In this document: piece after piece, positions 63,134 through 64,000 of the stretch
How the letters are laid out: each line of letters opens with the position of its first letter
How positions within the stretch are numbered: the first letter of the stretch is position 1
Source of the DNA: an uncultured Clostridia bacterium
Lineage (GTDB): Bacteria; Bacillota; Clostridia; Christensenellales; Borkfalkiaceae
Direction of reading: 5' to 3'
Assembly: GCA_930989535.1 (NCBI GenBank)
Contig: CAKNLK010000003.1
Coordinates: 1-64,000 of the forward strand
Length of the DNA stretch: 64,000 nucleotides
The notes under the pieces: generated by a model
What the model saw: only the letters and a program-made list of their open reading frames with translations
Databases searched by the model: none
What the model was told of the DNA's origin: nothing
Translations under genes and position numbers: made by a program

Positions 63134-63139
63134 TATAAT
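63134..63139 (+). promoter_or_regulatory. -10 box of an activator-dependent promoter
   Basis: TATAAT with no usable -35 hexamer; predicted transcription start near 63146. Confidence 0.6.
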
Positions 63140-63174
63140 CGGAGAGCAAAGTCAAGGAAAAAGGAGAAAGCGAT

Positions 63175-63879
63175 ATGATACGCAAGATTATTACAATAGA
63201 CGAAGAAAAGTGCAACGGGTGCGGTTTGTGCGCGGCGGCGTGCCACGAGGGCGCCATCGGCATGGTAAACGGCAAGGCGAAGCTGCTGCGCGAGGACTAC
63301 TGCGACGGTTTAGGAGACTGCCTGCCCGCCTGCCCGACGGGTGCGATTTCCTTTGAGGTGCGGGAGGCGCCCGCCTACGACGAGCAAGCGGTGCTTGCCG
63401 CAAAGGCGGAAAAAGCCAAAAGCGAGCAAGCTCCCCTGCCCTGCGGCTGCCCCGGCTCGCAGGCGAAGCGCATCGAGCGCAAGAGCGCGCAAAGCGGCGC
63501 GCCCGCGTGCGAAACGGAGAGCGAATTGCGGCAGTGGCCGGTGCAAATCAAGCTGGTGCCCGTCCGCGCGCCGTGGATGGACGGGGCGGATTTGCTGATT
63601 GCCGCCGACTGCACCGCCTACGCGTACGGCGATTTCCACCGCAAATTTATGCGCAACAAGGTCGTGCTCGTCGGGTGCCCCAAGCTGGACGAGGGGGATT
63701 ACGCAGACAAGCTGACGGAAATCCTCAAAAATAACGACATCCAAAGCGTGCACATCGTGCGCATGGAGGTGCCCTGCTGCGGCGGCATTGTAAACGCCGC
63801 CAAGCGCGCATTGCAGGCGAGCGGAAAATTTATCCCCTGGCACATCACGACGATTTCGACGGACGGAAACATTTTATAA
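63175..63879 (+). CDS. Di-cluster ferredoxin-like protein
   Basis: 234 residues. Two [4Fe-4S] motifs at the N-terminus: CNGCGLCAAACHEGA and a second, atypical CDGLGDCLPACPTGA in which one Cys of the usual CxxC spacing is replaced. A linker contains CGCP; the C-terminal 110 residues hold AADCTAYAYGDFHRKFM, VLVGCPKLD and EVPCCGG, with more Cys that may bind a cluster. Such proteins often sit beside Crp-type regulators and nitrogen-stress or redox enzymes in Clostridia. GGAG precedes the ATG. Exact partner unknown. Confidence 0.8.
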   Translation: MIRKIITIDEEKCNGCGLCAAACHEGAIGMVNGKAKLLREDYCDGLGDCLPACPTGAISFEVREAPAYDEQAVLAAKAEKAKSEQAPLPCGCPGSQAKRIERKSAQSGAPACETESELRQWPVQIKLVPVRAPWMDGADLLIAADCTAYAYGDFHRKFMRNKVVLVGCPKLDEGDYADKLTEILKNNDIQSVHIVRMEVPCCGGIVNAAKRALQASGKFIPWHITTISTDGNIL

Positions 63880-63883
63880 TTTA

Positions 63884-63924
63884 AAGCGGGGCGCGCGGCA
63901 AAACTGCCGCGCGCCCCGCTTTGA
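63884..63924. terminator. Bidirectional terminator
   Basis: AAAGCGGGGCGCGCGGC pairs with its complement around AAAACT, with T-rich ends on both strands; it separates the ferredoxin-like gene from a convergent gene. Confidence 0.88.
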
Positions 63925-63925
63925 T

Positions 63926-64000
63926 TTAAACCAACTCTCCGAGCGCAATCGAGTACACGTGCGACATGCGCGTGCGCGTGAACAGCTTGTATTTGTTGCT
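63926..64000 (-). CDS. C-terminal end of a gene entering from the right edge
   Basis: The last 24 codons and a TAA stop on the minus strand: the tail includes RTRMSHVYSIALGELV. It is immediately followed by the terminator at 63884-63924, which supports a real gene end. Too little is present to assign a family. Confidence 0.55.
   Translation of the reverse strand, partial: SNKYKLFTRTRMSHVYSIALGELV

Overview
The window looks like a chromosomal segment of a GC-rich member of the Bacillota, most likely an uncultured gut-type Clostridia. The evidence is sepF next to a YggS/YlmE gene, a SpoIVFA/SpoIVFB-like sporulation pair, tilS-hpt, RNase G, purple-bracket Shine-Dalgarno sites, and almost uniform sigma-A promoters with 17-bp spacers. 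No rRNA, CRISPR array, insertion sequence or prophage was recognised. The taxonomic guess is inference only.

Layout. 1-12278 (minus) holds the most unusual locus: an SPFH/band-7 protein, two ESCRT-III (Snf7)-like coiled-coil proteins and a Vps4-like AAA ATPase with an MIT-like N-terminus. They are followed by a giant protein, open to the window edge, with zinc-ribbon, TPR, TIR, one membrane helix, BspA-type leucine-rich repeats and InlB-type B-repeats. 12501-21500 carries a kinase-acetyltransferase fusion, RNase G, a spoIVFAB-like pair and metF-metH. 21502-25174 is malQ-glgP (glycogen/maltodextrin use). 25301-30959 is a catabolic cluster (ThuA, two Gfo/Idh dehydrogenases, two TIM-barrel isomerases/lyases) with a divergent AraC regulator. 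31093-31282 has tandem tRNA-fMet and tRNA-Met. 31451-44830 is branched-chain amino-acid synthesis (ilvB, ilvN, ilvD, cimA, leuC, leuD, leuB), interrupted by a GlfT2-like glycosyltransferase, a LysR gene and two small membrane proteins. 44923-53628 is mixed housekeeping (YggS, SepF, Hpt, TilS, CLC antiporter, ROK glucokinase, YbaK, MATE). 53723-62313 (minus) is a siroheme operon headed by an AsrC-like sulfite reductase. 62454-63879 is a Crp-family regulator divergent from a di-cluster ferredoxin-like protein.

How genes work together. The SPFH, ESCRT-III-like and Vps4-like genes are packed head to tail and probably form one membrane-remodelling machine; the TIR/LRR protein beside it may be its sensor or effector (inference). 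CimA, LeuCD, LeuB, IlvBN and IlvD give most of an isoleucine route through citramalate; ilvC and an aminotransferase are not in the window. The hem genes make uroporphyrinogen III and then siroheme for the reductase encoded first in the same operon.

Non-coding highlights. Five copies of a structured intergenic element (about 115-130 bp) lie at 13518-13728, 35683-35812, 41758-41884 and 46666-46797. They share short conserved blocks while their stems change sequence but keep complementarity. A second 42-bp hairpin occurs twice with a compensatory base-pair change. An orphan promoter-to-terminator unit at 20878-21215 may encode a small RNA. Two genes (12501 and 48818) have a -10 box placed so that transcripts should be leaderless.
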